A stretch of DNA of 64,000 bases from Burkholderia pyrrocinia (GCF_022809715.1 NZ_CP094460.1:1550001-1614000), one strand, 5' to 3'. Positions 9,113-17,422 are shown, numbered from the stretch's first letter. Numbers and translations are program-made. Notes: generated by a model not told the origin, from the sequence alone.

Positions 9113-9361
9113 ATCGACGGGCTTCGCGTCCGGATCGACGCCGCCAGACTGCATCGAGGCACCGGTTCGTGCAGCTCCTGGTACGTCGCGGCGATCGCGC
9201 GCTCGGACTACCTGCCGTCGCTCGCGCACCTGGCAAGCGCGCTGCGCCGCATCCAGTCGCTCGATCTCGACATCATCCTGCCGATGCACGGGCCGGCCAT
9301 CACGCACGACATCCCGCGCATGCTGGCCGATGCAATCGCGCATTGCGAGGCCGCCGCGTAA
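9113..9361 (+). pseudogene. Remnant of a metallo-beta-lactamase-fold hydrolase (C-terminal part)
   Basis: An open stretch without a start codon encodes, from about 9164, SSWYVAAIARSDYLPSLAHL, continues to LDIILPMHGPAITHD, and ends ADAIAHCEAAA-stop. The ILPMHGPAI element is typical of the last metal-binding His region of MBL-fold hydrolases, and the length matches only their final 60-70 residues. In-frame upstream sequence closes at a TGA (9110-9112) and shows no MBL motif, so the N-terminal two thirds are gone. I infer a decayed gene; the exact left boundary of the remnant is unclear. Confidence 0.5.
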
Positions 9362-9404
9362 CGCACGCGGGCGGAGACGCAAGCGGTGGTATGACGAATG
9401 CCGG

Positions 9405-9635
9405 TCAGGCGCCGGTGACGACGAACTCTTCGGCCGCCTTGCGCTGGATCGCGGCCATCACCGCCAGCTCGCGCTTGCTGCGCGTGTCGGAGGACACGAC
9501 GCCCGTCGCGTGCTTCGCCTTCGCGCCCAGCGGGAAAAACACGAACGACGCGCCGTCCGGGGCGGACGGCTCGGCGCGCAAGCGTTTGTTCAGGATCTTC
9601 AGGTATTTCTTCTTCGAGACTTCTTTAGCAGCCAT
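9405..9635 (-). CDS. Small basic protein of unknown function
   Basis: A 76-residue soluble protein, MAAKEVSKKKYLKILNKRLR at the N terminus and IQRKAAEEFVVTGA at the end. It is Lys/Arg/Ala-rich with no Cys, no signal peptide and no domain I recognise. A good RBS (GGAGGGT) 5 nt before the ATG and strong Burkholderia-like codon use make it a likely real gene. The frame is open further upstream, but that part lacks an RBS. It is convergent with the MBL remnant and divergent from the YCII-family gene. The basic N terminus could bind nucleic acid, but that is a guess. Confidence 0.6.
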   Translation of the reverse strand: MAAKEVSKKKYLKILNKRLRAEPSAPDGASFVFFPLGAKAKHATGVVSSDTRSKRELAVMAAIQRKAAEEFVVTGA

Positions 9636-9844
9636 GGCACCCTCCGCGTAAACGTGGTGAGGTTCAGCATACCAGTTTTGGCGGAGCGCTCCGCGGCAGC
9701 GCCCGCCGGTTCGCCCGTCATCGAAAATTCTTCGTGCGCGATGTCGATTCGCGCCATTCTCGCGCGTCGTATTGTCGTAACCGATCGTTTTGCCGTCGGC
9801 ACGACCAGCGGCAACCCCCGATTCCCGTTCAAGGAGATACGACA

Positions 9845-10276
9845 ATGCGCGTCATGGTCATCGTCAAGGCAACCGCCGATTCCGAAGTCGGCAAGATGCC
9901 CGACACCGAACTGCTGGCCGCGATGGGCCAGTACAACGAGGAACTCGTGAAGGCCGGCGTGATGCTCGCCGGCGAAGGGCTGCACCCGAGTTCACGCGGC
10001 AAACGCGTGCACTTCGCCGGCAAGGACCGGACGGTGACCGACGGCCCGTTCGCCGAAACCAAGGAACTCATCGCCGGGTTCTGGCTGTGGCAGGTGAACT
10101 CGATGGAAGAGGCCGTCGAATGGGTCAAGCGCTGCCCGAACCCGATGCCGGGCGAATCGGATATCGAGATCCGCCAGGTGTTTTCGCCCGAGGATTTCGG
10201 CGCGGAATTCACGCCCGAGCTACAGGAGCAGGAAGCGCGGATACGTGCGGAAATCGACGCCCGGCAGAAGTCCTGA
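9845..10276 (+). CDS. YCII/DGPF-domain protein
   Basis: A 143-residue cytoplasmic protein, MRVMVIVKATADSEVGKMPD. The central TVTDGPFAETKELIAGFWLW carries the DGPF-E motif that names this group of the YCII (dimeric alpha-beta barrel) superfamily. Many members sit beside ECF sigma factors, but none is nearby here. Some relatives act as small-molecule dehalogenases or isomerases; no catalytic function can be assigned. The start follows an excellent RBS (AAGGAGATACGACA). A charged C-terminal helix (ELQEQEARIRAEIDARQKS) extends beyond the usual domain. Confidence 0.85.
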   Translation: MRVMVIVKATADSEVGKMPDTELLAAMGQYNEELVKAGVMLAGEGLHPSSRGKRVHFAGKDRTVTDGPFAETKELIAGFWLWQVNSMEEAVEWVKRCPNPMPGESDIEIRQVFSPEDFGAEFTPELQEQEARIRAEIDARQKS

Positions 10277-10492
10277 GCGGCGGGCGGGAGCGGAGCCGGT
10301 GCGCCGCCCGGGCATGGAGCGACGATCCGCTGCCGTTCGTGAAGTCGATTCCCGGCGCGACGTGGCGGCGTCGCATCGGGCGGCATGAATTCGGCCATCG
10401 GCCGCCGGCGACCGCAATCATGCGGACCCCGTTGCTCGCGGTGCTCGCCGGCTAGCGCCGCACCGGGTGGGTCGCGCCGCCCGGTTGACGTA

Positions 10493-10537
10493 ACCCTGCC
10501 TGGTAACGTATCGTTTTGATACGTTACCAGGCAGGGT
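10493..10537. repeat. Perfect 20-bp inverted repeat overlapping the DinB-like gene's RBS
   Basis: Left arm 10493-10512 (ACCCTGCCTGGTAACGTATC) and right arm 10518-10537 are exact reverse complements around a 5-nt GTTTT loop. The right arm contains the only plausible Shine-Dalgarno (AGGG) for the gene starting at 10547. It could be an operator for a dimeric repressor or an RNA hairpin that hides the RBS. There is no U-run after it, so it is not an intrinsic terminator. Confidence 0.8.
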
Positions 10538-10546
10538 CTGTTCGTC

Positions 10547-11353
10547 ATGCATTCCCGTTTCGACCGTTTCCGCACCACCGCACTCGGCACCCAGCTCGAA
10601 GCACTGATCGCACAGCCCGAGCGCTATCCGGAATTCGCGGCGCTGTCGCGCGTCGGCGTCGCCGCGATCGGCGCGATCCAGCACGAGATCGCGCGCAATT
10701 TCCCCGAAATCGAAGCCGACACGACAGCCCGCCAGTTCTGCGGCGCGATGGTCGCGGAAGTCATGCGCCGCCACGGCCACGACGTCGTGCAGGCGCGCGG
10801 GCGACTCGGCGGCTCGCTGTTCAGCTATGGCGCGGTGTTCAGCGCGTATCCGCAAACGCTGCCGTTCGCCGACGTCGTTGTTGCGCTGGCCCGCATGCCC
10901 GACCGGCTCGCCGCGTATGCCGCGCACGTGCCGGCCGCGCTGTGGGCGCGCCGCCCGGCCGGTACCGGCTTCTCGCTGGTCGAGCATGCGTGCCACTTGC
11001 GCGACCTCGATGCGGTGTTCGCGGAACGCATCGACGCGGTGCGCACAGTCGAACTCCCGGTGATCGCGTCGGTCGACGGCACCGCGCTCGCCGCGCAGCG
11101 CGACTATCTCGCGCAGCCGCTCGACCGTGCCGTCGCGGCATTCCGCACCGGCCGCGCCGCGCTGTGCGCAACGGCCGCCGCGCTGGAACCCGCTCAGCTC
11201 GCGCGCTGCGGGCTGCGCGACGGCATCCGCCGCATGTCGCTCGACGAGCTCGTGCACGAACTGCTCGACCACGACCGCACGCACGTGCTCGAACTCGACG
11301 AACTGCTCGCCGAACTCGAGTTGCCGCCCCTTTCTTTCGCGCCCGCGCAATGA
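10547..11353 (+). CDS. DinB-like metal-binding protein with an N-terminal extension
   Basis: A 268-residue protein. Residues from about 120 onward look like the DinB/YfiT four-helix bundle: SLVEHACHLRDLDAVFAERI supplies the first His, and ELLDHDRTHVLELDELLAEL supplies the HxxxH pair, together a plausible three-His metal site. The first 110 residues (FDRFRTTALGTQ to RLGGSLFSYG) are helical and I do not recognise them. DinB-fold proteins are often bacillithiol or glutathione S-transferase-like or damage-inducible; a substrate cannot be given. A 20-bp inverted repeat covers the RBS. The stop overlaps the ATG of the next gene (ATGA), so the hydrolase downstream is translationally coupled. Confidence 0.65.
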   Translation: MHSRFDRFRTTALGTQLEALIAQPERYPEFAALSRVGVAAIGAIQHEIARNFPEIEADTTARQFCGAMVAEVMRRHGHDVVQARGRLGGSLFSYGAVFSAYPQTLPFADVVVALARMPDRLAAYAAHVPAALWARRPAGTGFSLVEHACHLRDLDAVFAERIDAVRTVELPVIASVDGTALAAQRDYLAQPLDRAVAAFRTGRAALCATAAALEPAQLARCGLRDGIRRMSLDELVHELLDHDRTHVLELDELLAELELPPLSFAPAQ

Positions 11354-12090
11354 CCCTGCCTGCCCCCGTCGTCTTCATTCACGGTTTCATCGGCACGTTC
11401 GACGTGCACGGATGGAACGGCCCGCACCTGGCTCCCGACCTGCTCGGCTACGGCGCGCATCGCGCGACGCCGTTCGACGCGATCACGCTCGCCGCGCAGG
11501 TCGAGCATGTCCGGCAAACCGTCGACGCGCATTTCGGCCCGCAGCCGGTCGATGTCGTCGGCCACTCGGTCGGCGGCGCGATCGCGATGCTGTTCGCGCA
11601 TGCGCACCCCGAGCGCGTGCGGCGCATCGTCAACGTCGAAGGCAATTTCACGCTCGACGATGCGTTCTGGTCGGCGTCGGTCGGCCGCATGACGCCCGGC
11701 GAAGCCGACGCGATGCTCGACCGCCTGCGCGCCGATCCGCTCGACTGGCTGCGTGGCGCGATCGACGATCCGTCGCCGCGCATGCTCGACGACGCACGCC
11801 GCTGGCTCGCGCATCAGCCGGCGTCGACGCTGCGCGCGATGGGCCGCTCGGTGGTCGCGACGACGGGCGTTCCGGGCTACCTGCAAGCGCTCGCTCAGGT
11901 GTTCGAGCGTCATCCGGTCTGGCTCGTCGCGGGCGAACGTTCGCGCGCGGGCTGGCATGTGCCGGACTGGGCGCTCGCGCGCTGCGCCGGCTTCGACGCG
12001 ATCGAACGCTGCGGGCACCTGATGCCGGCCGAGCGGCCCGACGCGTTTCGCGAGGCAGTCGAGCGCATCACCGACGCGCAGCCCGCCTGA
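11350..12090 (+). CDS. Alpha/beta-fold hydrolase
   Basis: A 246-residue single-domain alpha/beta hydrolase. HGFIGT near residue 10 forms the oxyanion loop, the nucleophile elbow is GHSVGG with Ser73, and the catalytic His is in ERCGHLMPAERP near the end. The lid region (MTPGEADAMLDRLRADPLDW) is helical. There is no signal peptide, so it works in the cytoplasm. Its ATG overlaps the stop of the DinB-like gene, implying joint function or at least joint expression. Esterase, lipase or dehalogenase-type activity is possible; the substrate is unknown. Confidence 0.8.
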   Translation: MTLPAPVVFIHGFIGTFDVHGWNGPHLAPDLLGYGAHRATPFDAITLAAQVEHVRQTVDAHFGPQPVDVVGHSVGGAIAMLFAHAHPERVRRIVNVEGNFTLDDAFWSASVGRMTPGEADAMLDRLRADPLDWLRGAIDDPSPRMLDDARRWLAHQPASTLRAMGRSVVATTGVPGYLQALAQVFERHPVWLVAGERSRAGWHVPDWALARCAGFDAIERCGHLMPAERPDAFREAVERITDAQPA

Positions 12091-12190
12091 CAAACCCGTA
12101 GGATTCGCCGAAATATGGTTGAAAGGTGCGGTTGCTAGAGTCGTCCGAACAGGGTTTTCCCGGTGCCCCGGCGCCGGACAGGGTCGACAC

Positions 12191-13081
12191 ATGCAAGGAT
12201 CGATGCACCTGGCACGCGCCTTCTGGCTGCTTCTGCTGCTCGCCGTCACGAGCCCTGCCTTCGCATTTCATGCGCGGGTCGTCGCGATCCCGAGCGCCGC
12301 GATGAGCGAGACGCTCAGGGCGACCGTCGTGCTGCCCGACGACTACGCACGCGCCAACCGCGACGGCGAACGCTATCCTGTCGTCTATCTGCTGCACGGC
12401 TCGGGCGGCGACCATACCGACTGGACGTCGAACACGCACATCGCCGCGCTGGCCGACCGCTACCGCGTGATCCTCGTGATGCCCGATGGCGGACACGAAA
12501 GCTGGTACATCGACAGCCCGTTCGATTCGGGCAGCCGCTACGAAACCTTCGTCGGCGACGAAGTCGTGTCCTACGTCGATTCGCACTTCCGCACGATCGC
12601 GACGCAGCGCGCCCGCGCGATCACCGGGCTCAGCATGGGCGGCTTCGGCGCGCTGCGCATCGCGCTCGACCGGCCCGACACGTTCGGTGCAGTCGGCAGC
12701 ATCAGCGGCGCGGTCGATCCGCGCTGCTGCGAGGACGAGCCGGGCATCGACCACGTGTTCGGCGATCCCGGCCGCCATCCATCGTTCTGGAACCGCAATG
12801 CGATCGTCGAAAGCGCGCGCGCGTTCGTGCGTGCTCACCTCGACGTGACGATCGATTGCGGCCGCGACGACGCGCTCGTCGGCTCCAACCGCACGCTGCA
12901 CGAACGGCTCGTCGCGCTCGGCGTGCCGCACGACTACGCGGAGCGGCCCGGCGGCCATACTTGGGATTACTGGGCAAATGCGATCCGCTACCAGATGCGG
13001 TTCTTCGCGGCGTCGTTCCAGCATCGCGGCTACGCGTTCCATCCCGCGAACCCTGCGCCGGGCATGACACGCGCGGGCTGA
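12191..13081 (+). CDS. Secreted esterase (esterase D/tributyrin esterase family)
   Basis: A 296-residue exported hydrolase. The start MQGSMHLARAFW is chosen because a hydrophobic signal peptide (LLLLLAVTSPAFA) follows; the upstream open frame is not signal-like. The core has YLLHGSGGDHTDW (oxyanion side), the nucleophile elbow ITGLSMGGFGALR with Ser148, and a late His in GGHTWDYW. This is the PF00756-type fold shared by S-formylglutathione hydrolase, feruloyl esterases and mycolyltransferases, here in a periplasmic or secreted form. Two adjacent Cys (DPRCCEDEP) may form a disulfide or vicinal pair. It is a single-gene unit followed by a LysR gene on the same strand. Confidence 0.8.
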   Translation: MQGSMHLARAFWLLLLLAVTSPAFAFHARVVAIPSAAMSETLRATVVLPDDYARANRDGERYPVVYLLHGSGGDHTDWTSNTHIAALADRYRVILVMPDGGHESWYIDSPFDSGSRYETFVGDEVVSYVDSHFRTIATQRARAITGLSMGGFGALRIALDRPDTFGAVGSISGAVDPRCCEDEPGIDHVFGDPGRHPSFWNRNAIVESARAFVRAHLDVTIDCGRDDALVGSNRTLHERLVALGVPHDYAERPGGHTWDYWANAIRYQMRFFAASFQHRGYAFHPANPAPGMTRAG

Positions 13082-13156
13082 TGCGCGCGCCGCGTCGCCG
13101 CGCGGCCCGGAGAACCGGTGGTACGATGCGCCGGCACCGACTACCCGACGCCTTCC

Positions 13157-14050
13157 ATGCCGCGCGACAACTTTGCGGATCTGCTCGCCTTCATCGCCGT
13201 CGCGCGCGAGCGCAACTTCACGCGTGCGGCCGCCCAGCTCGGCGTGTCGCAATCCGCGCTCAGCCATACGATCCGCTCGCTCGAAACGCGCCTCGGCGTG
13301 CGGCTGCTCACGCGCACGACGCGCAGCGTCGCACCGACCGAAGCCGGCGAGCGGCTGCTGCGCAACCTCGCCCCGCGCTTCGACGAAATCGAGGCCGAGC
13401 TGTCGGCGCTCGCGGAACTGCGCGACAAGCCGGCCGGCACCGTGCGCATCAACGCGACCGACTACATGATCCGCACGCTGCTGTGGCCGAAGCTCGCGCC
13501 GGTGCTGCGCGACTACCGCGACCTGAAGGTCGAGTTCGTGACCGACTATGGGCTGTCCGACATCGTCGCGGAGCGCTTCGACATCGGCGTCCGGCTCGGC
13601 GACCAGGTCGCGAAGGACATGATCGCCGTGCGCATCTCACCCTACCTGAAAATGGCGATCGTCGGCGCGCCCGCGTATTTCGCGGAACGCGAACGCCCCG
13701 CGTCGCCGCAGGATCTCGTCGCACACGACTGCATCAACCTGCGCCTGCCGACACATGGCGCGCTGTACGCGTGGGAGCTTGCGCACGGCGACGACACGCT
13801 GCAGGTGCGCGTCGACGGGCAGGTCACGTTCAACGGCACGTACGAAATGCTCGACGCGGCGCTCGCCGGCTACGGGCTCGCATATGTGCCCGCCGACCTC
13901 GCAGCGCCGCACGTCGCTGCCGGCCGCCTCGACAGCGTGCTCGACGACTGGTGCCCGACGTTCTCCGGTCATCATCTGTATTACGCGAGCCGGCGGCAAT
14001 CGTCGCGCGCGCTCGCGGTGATCGTCGATGCGCTGCGCTACCGTGCATGA
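13157..14050 (+). CDS. LysR family transcriptional regulator
   Basis: A 297-residue LysR-type regulator, the usual length. The N-terminal winged HTH is clear: LLAFIAVARERNFTRAAAQL then VSQSALSHTIRSLETRLGVR. The effector domain follows from about residue 90 (GTVRINATDYMIRTLLWPKL). It belongs to the CrgA/DmlR-like subgroup judged by SDIVAERFDIGVRLGD. The start at MPRDNF is preferred over an upstream GTG because LysR proteins begin just before the HTH. The likely targets are the collinear carboxymuconolactone-decarboxylase-like and aldo/keto reductase genes downstream; this is inferred from position only. Confidence 0.85.
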   Translation: MPRDNFADLLAFIAVARERNFTRAAAQLGVSQSALSHTIRSLETRLGVRLLTRTTRSVAPTEAGERLLRNLAPRFDEIEAELSALAELRDKPAGTVRINATDYMIRTLLWPKLAPVLRDYRDLKVEFVTDYGLSDIVAERFDIGVRLGDQVAKDMIAVRISPYLKMAIVGAPAYFAERERPASPQDLVAHDCINLRLPTHGALYAWELAHGDDTLQVRVDGQVTFNGTYEMLDAALAGYGLAYVPADLAAPHVAAGRLDSVLDDWCPTFSGHHLYYASRRQSSRALAVIVDALRYRA

Positions 14051-14182
14051 ACTGCGCAGGCGTCGGCCACGGGCCGCGATTCATGAATCCGCTCGATAAG
14101 TGCATGCGAATTAGTGGGGATTATCGATAGGCGCATCCGTCGCTACCATCGTCGGTGTCCCCAACGTCTCCCGGAGCCCTCG

Positions 14183-14509
14183 ATGTCCGAACCGACTTCC
14201 GCCGCGCACAAAGCGTTCGGCGCCATCGCGCCCGCCCTCGCCGACTACACCGACAACGTGCTGTTCGGCGACGTCTGGCAGCGCGCCGGCCTGTCGCCGC
14301 GCGATCGCAGCCTCGTGACGGTCGCGAGCCTCGTGTCGCTGTATCGCGTAAACGAGTTGCCGTTCCATCTGAAGAAGGCGCTCGACAACGGCCTCACGCG
14401 CGACGAGCTGATCGAAGCGATCACGCACCTCGCGTTCTACTCGGGCTGGCCGACCGCGAGCTCGGCGCTGCCGATCGCGCAGCGCGTGTTCGACGAAGCT
14501 GGCGCGTAA
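14183..14509 (+). CDS. Carboxymuconolactone-decarboxylase-like protein
   Basis: A 108-residue helical protein of the CMD/AhpD superfamily. The family block is visible: FGDVWQRAGLSPRDRSLVTVA, then ELPFHLKKALDNGLTRDELI, then EAITHLAFYSGWPTASSALP. The redox CxxC of AhpD is absent, so it belongs to the non-peroxidase branch, which includes decarboxylases and many proteins linked to quinone or aldehyde metabolism. The ATG follows an RBS (CCGGAG). It is 53 bp before the aldo/keto reductase and probably co-transcribed with it, a pairing often seen in small reductive detoxification units. Confidence 0.8.
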   Translation: MSEPTSAAHKAFGAIAPALADYTDNVLFGDVWQRAGLSPRDRSLVTVASLVSLYRVNELPFHLKKALDNGLTRDELIEAITHLAFYSGWPTASSALPIAQRVFDEAGA

Positions 14510-14562
14510 GCGCGGCGCCCCTTCCTTCAACCGGCGGTCACGCGCCCGCATGGAGCCTCCCC

Positions 14563-15570
14563 ATGGATTACCGCTATCTCGGGCGCAGCGCGCTCAAGGT
14601 GTCGCCGCTGTGTCTCGGCGCAATGATGTTCGGCGGCGAGACCGACGAAGCGACGTCGGCACGCATCATCGACAAGGCATTCGACCAGGGCGTCAATTTC
14701 ATCGATACGGCCGACGTCTATCACGCCGGCCGCTCGGAAGAAATCGTCGGCCGCGCGATCGCGCCGCGTCGCGACAGCTGGGTCGTCGCGACGAAGTTCG
14801 GCTATCCGGCCGGACCCGACGCGGGGCCGAACCGGCAGGGCCAGTCGCGCAAATGGATCGTCGAATCGGTCGACGCGAGCCTGAAGCGGCTCGGCACCGA
14901 TTACATCGATATCCTCTATTTCCATCGTGCGCTGACCGACGCACCGCTCGACGAAGGCATGCGCGCGCTGGCCGACCTGATCCGGCAAGGCAAGGTGCGC
15001 TACTTCGGGCTGTCGAACTTCAAGGGCTGGCGCATCGCCGAGATCGTGCGCCTCGCGGACCAGCTCGGCATCGATCGTCCGGTCGCAAGCGAACCGCTGT
15101 ACAACCTCGTCGATCGCACGGCCGAAGTCGAACAGCTTCCGGCCGCCGCGCATTACGGGATCGGCGTCGTGCCGTACAGCCCGCTCGCACGCGGCGTGCT
15201 GACCGGCAAATACGCGGTCGATGCGCAGCCGCCCGCCGATTCGCGTGCAGGCCGCGGCGACCGGCGTATCCAGCAGACGGAATGGCGACCCGAATCGTTG
15301 CACATCGCGCAGCAGGTGGCCGCGCATGCGGCCGCGCGCGGCACGACGTCGGTCGCGTTCGCGCTCGCGTGGGTCATGAAGAACCGCATCGTCAGCTCGA
15401 CGATCGCGGGGCCGCGCACCGAAGCGCACTGGGACAGCTACATCGATGCGCTGACGCTCGAGCTCGGCCCCGACGACGAACGGTTCGTCGATTCGCTCGT
15501 GCCGCCCGGCCACGCGTCGACGCACGGCTATACCGATCCCGGTTATCCGGTCGAAGGCCGCAAGGTCTGA
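14563..15570 (+). CDS. Aldo/keto reductase
   Basis: A 335-residue NADPH-dependent (beta/alpha)8 reductase. The catalytic tetrad is complete: Asp48 and Tyr53 in FIDTADVYH, Lys78 in VATKFGY, and His121 in ILYFHRAL. NADP-binding elements occur late (VPYSPLARGVLTGKY and SSTIAGPRTEAHW). The sequence resembles the YajO/Tas branch, which reduces aldehydes and ketones, rather than the 2,5-diketogluconate branch. It lies 53 bp after the CMD-like gene. The natural substrate is unknown. Confidence 0.9.
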   Translation: MDYRYLGRSALKVSPLCLGAMMFGGETDEATSARIIDKAFDQGVNFIDTADVYHAGRSEEIVGRAIAPRRDSWVVATKFGYPAGPDAGPNRQGQSRKWIVESVDASLKRLGTDYIDILYFHRALTDAPLDEGMRALADLIRQGKVRYFGLSNFKGWRIAEIVRLADQLGIDRPVASEPLYNLVDRTAEVEQLPAAAHYGIGVVPYSPLARGVLTGKYAVDAQPPADSRAGRGDRRIQQTEWRPESLHIAQQVAAHAAARGTTSVAFALAWVMKNRIVSSTIAGPRTEAHWDSYIDALTLELGPDDERFVDSLVPPGHASTHGYTDPGYPVEGRKV

Positions 15571-15667
15571 AGTCGGGAAGGAATGAACGGCTGACATGCC
15601 GGGCGGTACGCCCGGCAAGATGACGAAAGCGCGTCGCTCGACGCGCAGAAAAATGGCAGCGGCGGAA

Positions 15668-15898
15668 TCAGTTGCCGCGCGCCGCGTCGGCACTCACCAC
15701 GCGATCGAAGACTTCCTGCGCACGCGCCAGTTCGTCGAGCGCGCGATCGAGACGCGACATCGCGCGTGCGTATTCGGCCGACGAGACGTCGTCGTCGCTT
15801 TCGCCGCGTACCGCTCGAAAGGCCTGATCGACGTTGCGCGTCGCTTCGACGAAGCGTTGCGCGGCCCGGGCTTCCCGCGAACAGATATGGGTCGACAT
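15668..15898 (-). CDS. Small protein of unknown function
   Basis: A 76-residue soluble protein, MSTHICSREARAAQRFVEAT, ending RVVSADAARGN. It is almost entirely helical in appearance, rich in Ala, Arg, Asp and Glu with heptad-like spacing (RLDRALDELARAQEVFDRVV), so a small coiled coil or helical hairpin is likely. One Cys sits near the N terminus. A good RBS (GGGAGAAG) precedes the ATG at 15898. The frame remains open upstream but without signals. No function can be assigned. Confidence 0.6.
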   Translation of the reverse strand: MSTHICSREARAAQRFVEATRNVDQAFRAVRGESDDDVSSAEYARAMSRLDRALDELARAQEVFDRVVSADAARGN

Positions 15899-16105
15899 CG
15901 ACACTTCTCCCTCAGGATTGCAGTGTGAAGCAAGCCGACGCTCAGTGTGCGTGGCACGCATGTCGGCGGCGTGAACCACGATCCATCGATCGTCGACGCA
16001 TCGGCCGCCGCGCAGCGCGCTTCGTGCCGATTGTCCCCCTGCGCTCGCCGATCCGCTACGGCGAGATTGCAACAAATTCTTGCGCAACCTTCTCCGCGCT
16101 CGTCG

Positions 16106-17005
16106 TCACGCGCGCCCGATGCGCGGATGCGCGAGGCCACCGAACGCAGCAGCCTCGCCCGGCGACAGGTCGAACAGATCGCCGGTGAGATCGCGCGGAT
16201 GCTCGACCGCCGGCCGGCTGCGCAATCGCGCCGCATGCGCGGGTGCGACATACGCGGCCGCGGTTTCGATCGGCGGTACGTCGAACAGGTCGCGCGTGAC
16301 GCCGCGCACGGCATCCGTCGGCGAACGGCCGCGCAAGCGCGCAACCAGCTCGACGAAGCGATCGAAATCGCCTGCGCGCGTCGCCTTGTTCACTTCCGCA
16401 AGATCGCGCGCCTTCAGCACGCACGGCTGCGCGAGCCGCACGAAATACGGCGCTTCGAGCTCGACCGACAGCGCGAGCGGATAGCTCTTGCCCGTCTGCT
16501 CCTTCGCGCGCCCGACGCAATCGACCACGGCCGCGCCCTGTGCGGCGCCAAGCGGCCTGCCGGTGCTCACGCTGCGCAGGTGATCGGGAAACACGCGCAA
16601 CTGCGTGCCGACCGTCAGCGCGGTGGACGACGCGCACACGAGCGCGTAGTGCTGTTCGCGGCGACGGCCCGACGGCAGCGTCGAGCGGCTCGCGATGAAC
16701 GTGTGCGGCGGAAGCGGCCGCACCTGACCGCTCGCGTCGACCCATGCATTCCACAGCAGCGCGTCCTTGCGCTCGCCCGCGCGCGGGCGCGATGCGACCG
16801 GCGAAAACAGCGCGAGCAGCGAACCCGTGCGATGCGCGGCGACTTGCGCGCTGCTGCCGAGCGGCTGGTTGATGCCCCACAGAAAACGCCCGCCCCCGAG
16901 CCGGCGCTCCCATTCCTTGCGGAGCACGACGGTCGGCAGTTCCTCGCCGGACTCGGTACCGATCTTGGTCCAGCAGAACGTGGGTGGGAGGTGTTTCAGC
17001 GTCAT
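16106..17005 (-). CDS. Protein of unknown function with repeated C-terminal DLFD motif
   Basis: A 299-residue cytoplasmic protein without a recognised domain. Residues 1-210 look globular, with aromatic-rich strands (CWTKIGTE, GGGRFLWGINQPLGSS). The C-terminal third contains two similar short segments, TRDLFDVPPIETAAAYVAP and TGDLFDLSPGEAAAFGGLA, separated by about 40 residues, suggesting duplicated short linear motifs in a flexible tail. The start at MTLKHLP is supported by a GAGAAAG RBS. It is divergent from the small HTH gene at 17084 with only 78 bp between them, which suggests that the HTH protein controls it. Confidence 0.6.
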   Translation of the reverse strand: MTLKHLPPTFCWTKIGTESGEELPTVVLRKEWERRLGGGRFLWGINQPLGSSAQVAAHRTGSLLALFSPVASRPRAGERKDALLWNAWVDASGQVRPLPPHTFIASRSTLPSGRRREQHYALVCASSTALTVGTQLRVFPDHLRSVSTGRPLGAAQGAAVVDCVGRAKEQTGKSYPLALSVELEAPYFVRLAQPCVLKARDLAEVNKATRAGDFDRFVELVARLRGRSPTDAVRGVTRDLFDVPPIETAAAYVAPAHAARLRSRPAVEHPRDLTGDLFDLSPGEAAAFGGLAHPRIGRA

Positions 17006-17047
17006 CAACTTTCTCGGGATACAGCCTCGCTGGTGACAGGAAGCCCA

Positions 17048-17076
17048 TTCAACAGCCGTAACTGTATAGGTATAAT
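17048..17076 (+). promoter_or_regulatory. Sigma-70 promoter implying a leaderless HTH mRNA
   Basis: A consensus -10 TATAAT lies at 17071-17076, with a weak -35 TTCAAC at 17048-17053 and a 17-bp spacer. Transcription should begin at about 17082-17084. The preferred ATG is at 17084, so the mRNA would start at or almost at the initiation codon. No Shine-Dalgarno is present. Confidence 0.6.
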
Positions 17077-17083
17077 GCATCGC

Positions 17084-17422
17084 ATGGAAGCCCCGGACCA
17101 AGATTTTCCCGTTCAAGACCTGTTGCGCCGCCTGATGGCAGATACACGCTCGTCCAGCGAAATCGCGCGACTTTCCGGGGTCAGCCAGCCAACCGTGTCG
17201 CGCCTGAGGCTGTCGAACGGGCATCGGCTGCGCCGCAGCGCGCCATTCAATAAGCTATGCAGTTTCTATGGTGTCGATACCGGGCCGTCGCGCCGCCGCT
17301 ATAACGACCTGCTGCGCGACGCGATCGTCGACGCATGGGACGGCTCCGACGAGCACGGGCGCGCGCTGCTGGTCGTGATTCAGGGGTTGAAGGATCTGCA
17401 GGCGAAGGCCGACGACGGGTGA
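17084..17422 (+). CDS. Small helix-turn-helix DNA-binding protein
   Basis: A 112-residue protein. Residues 8-60 form an XRE/Cro-like HTH: LLRRLMADTRSSSEIARLSG then VSQPTVSRLRLSNGHRLRRS. The C-terminal half (DLLRDAIVDAWDGSDEHGRA to LKDLQAKADD) is helical and may dimerise. Two in-frame ATGs lie at 17075 and 17084; the second is used because the first falls inside the -10 element. The gene appears to make a leaderless transcript. It diverges from the unknown gene ending at 16106 and could regulate itself and that gene from the 78-bp intergenic region. A toxin-antitoxin-like pair is possible but unsupported by any toxin motif. Confidence 0.7.
   Translation: MEAPDQDFPVQDLLRRLMADTRSSSEIARLSGVSQPTVSRLRLSNGHRLRRSAPFNKLCSFYGVDTGPSRRRYNDLLRDAIVDAWDGSDEHGRALLVVIQGLKDLQAKADDG

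Noticed and set aside
14100..14145. ATGCG...CGCAT inverted pair upstream of the carboxymuconolactone-decarboxylase-like gene as a LysR site
   Set aside because: Arms of five bases with a long spacer are too weak, and there is no T-N11-A pattern that I would trust.
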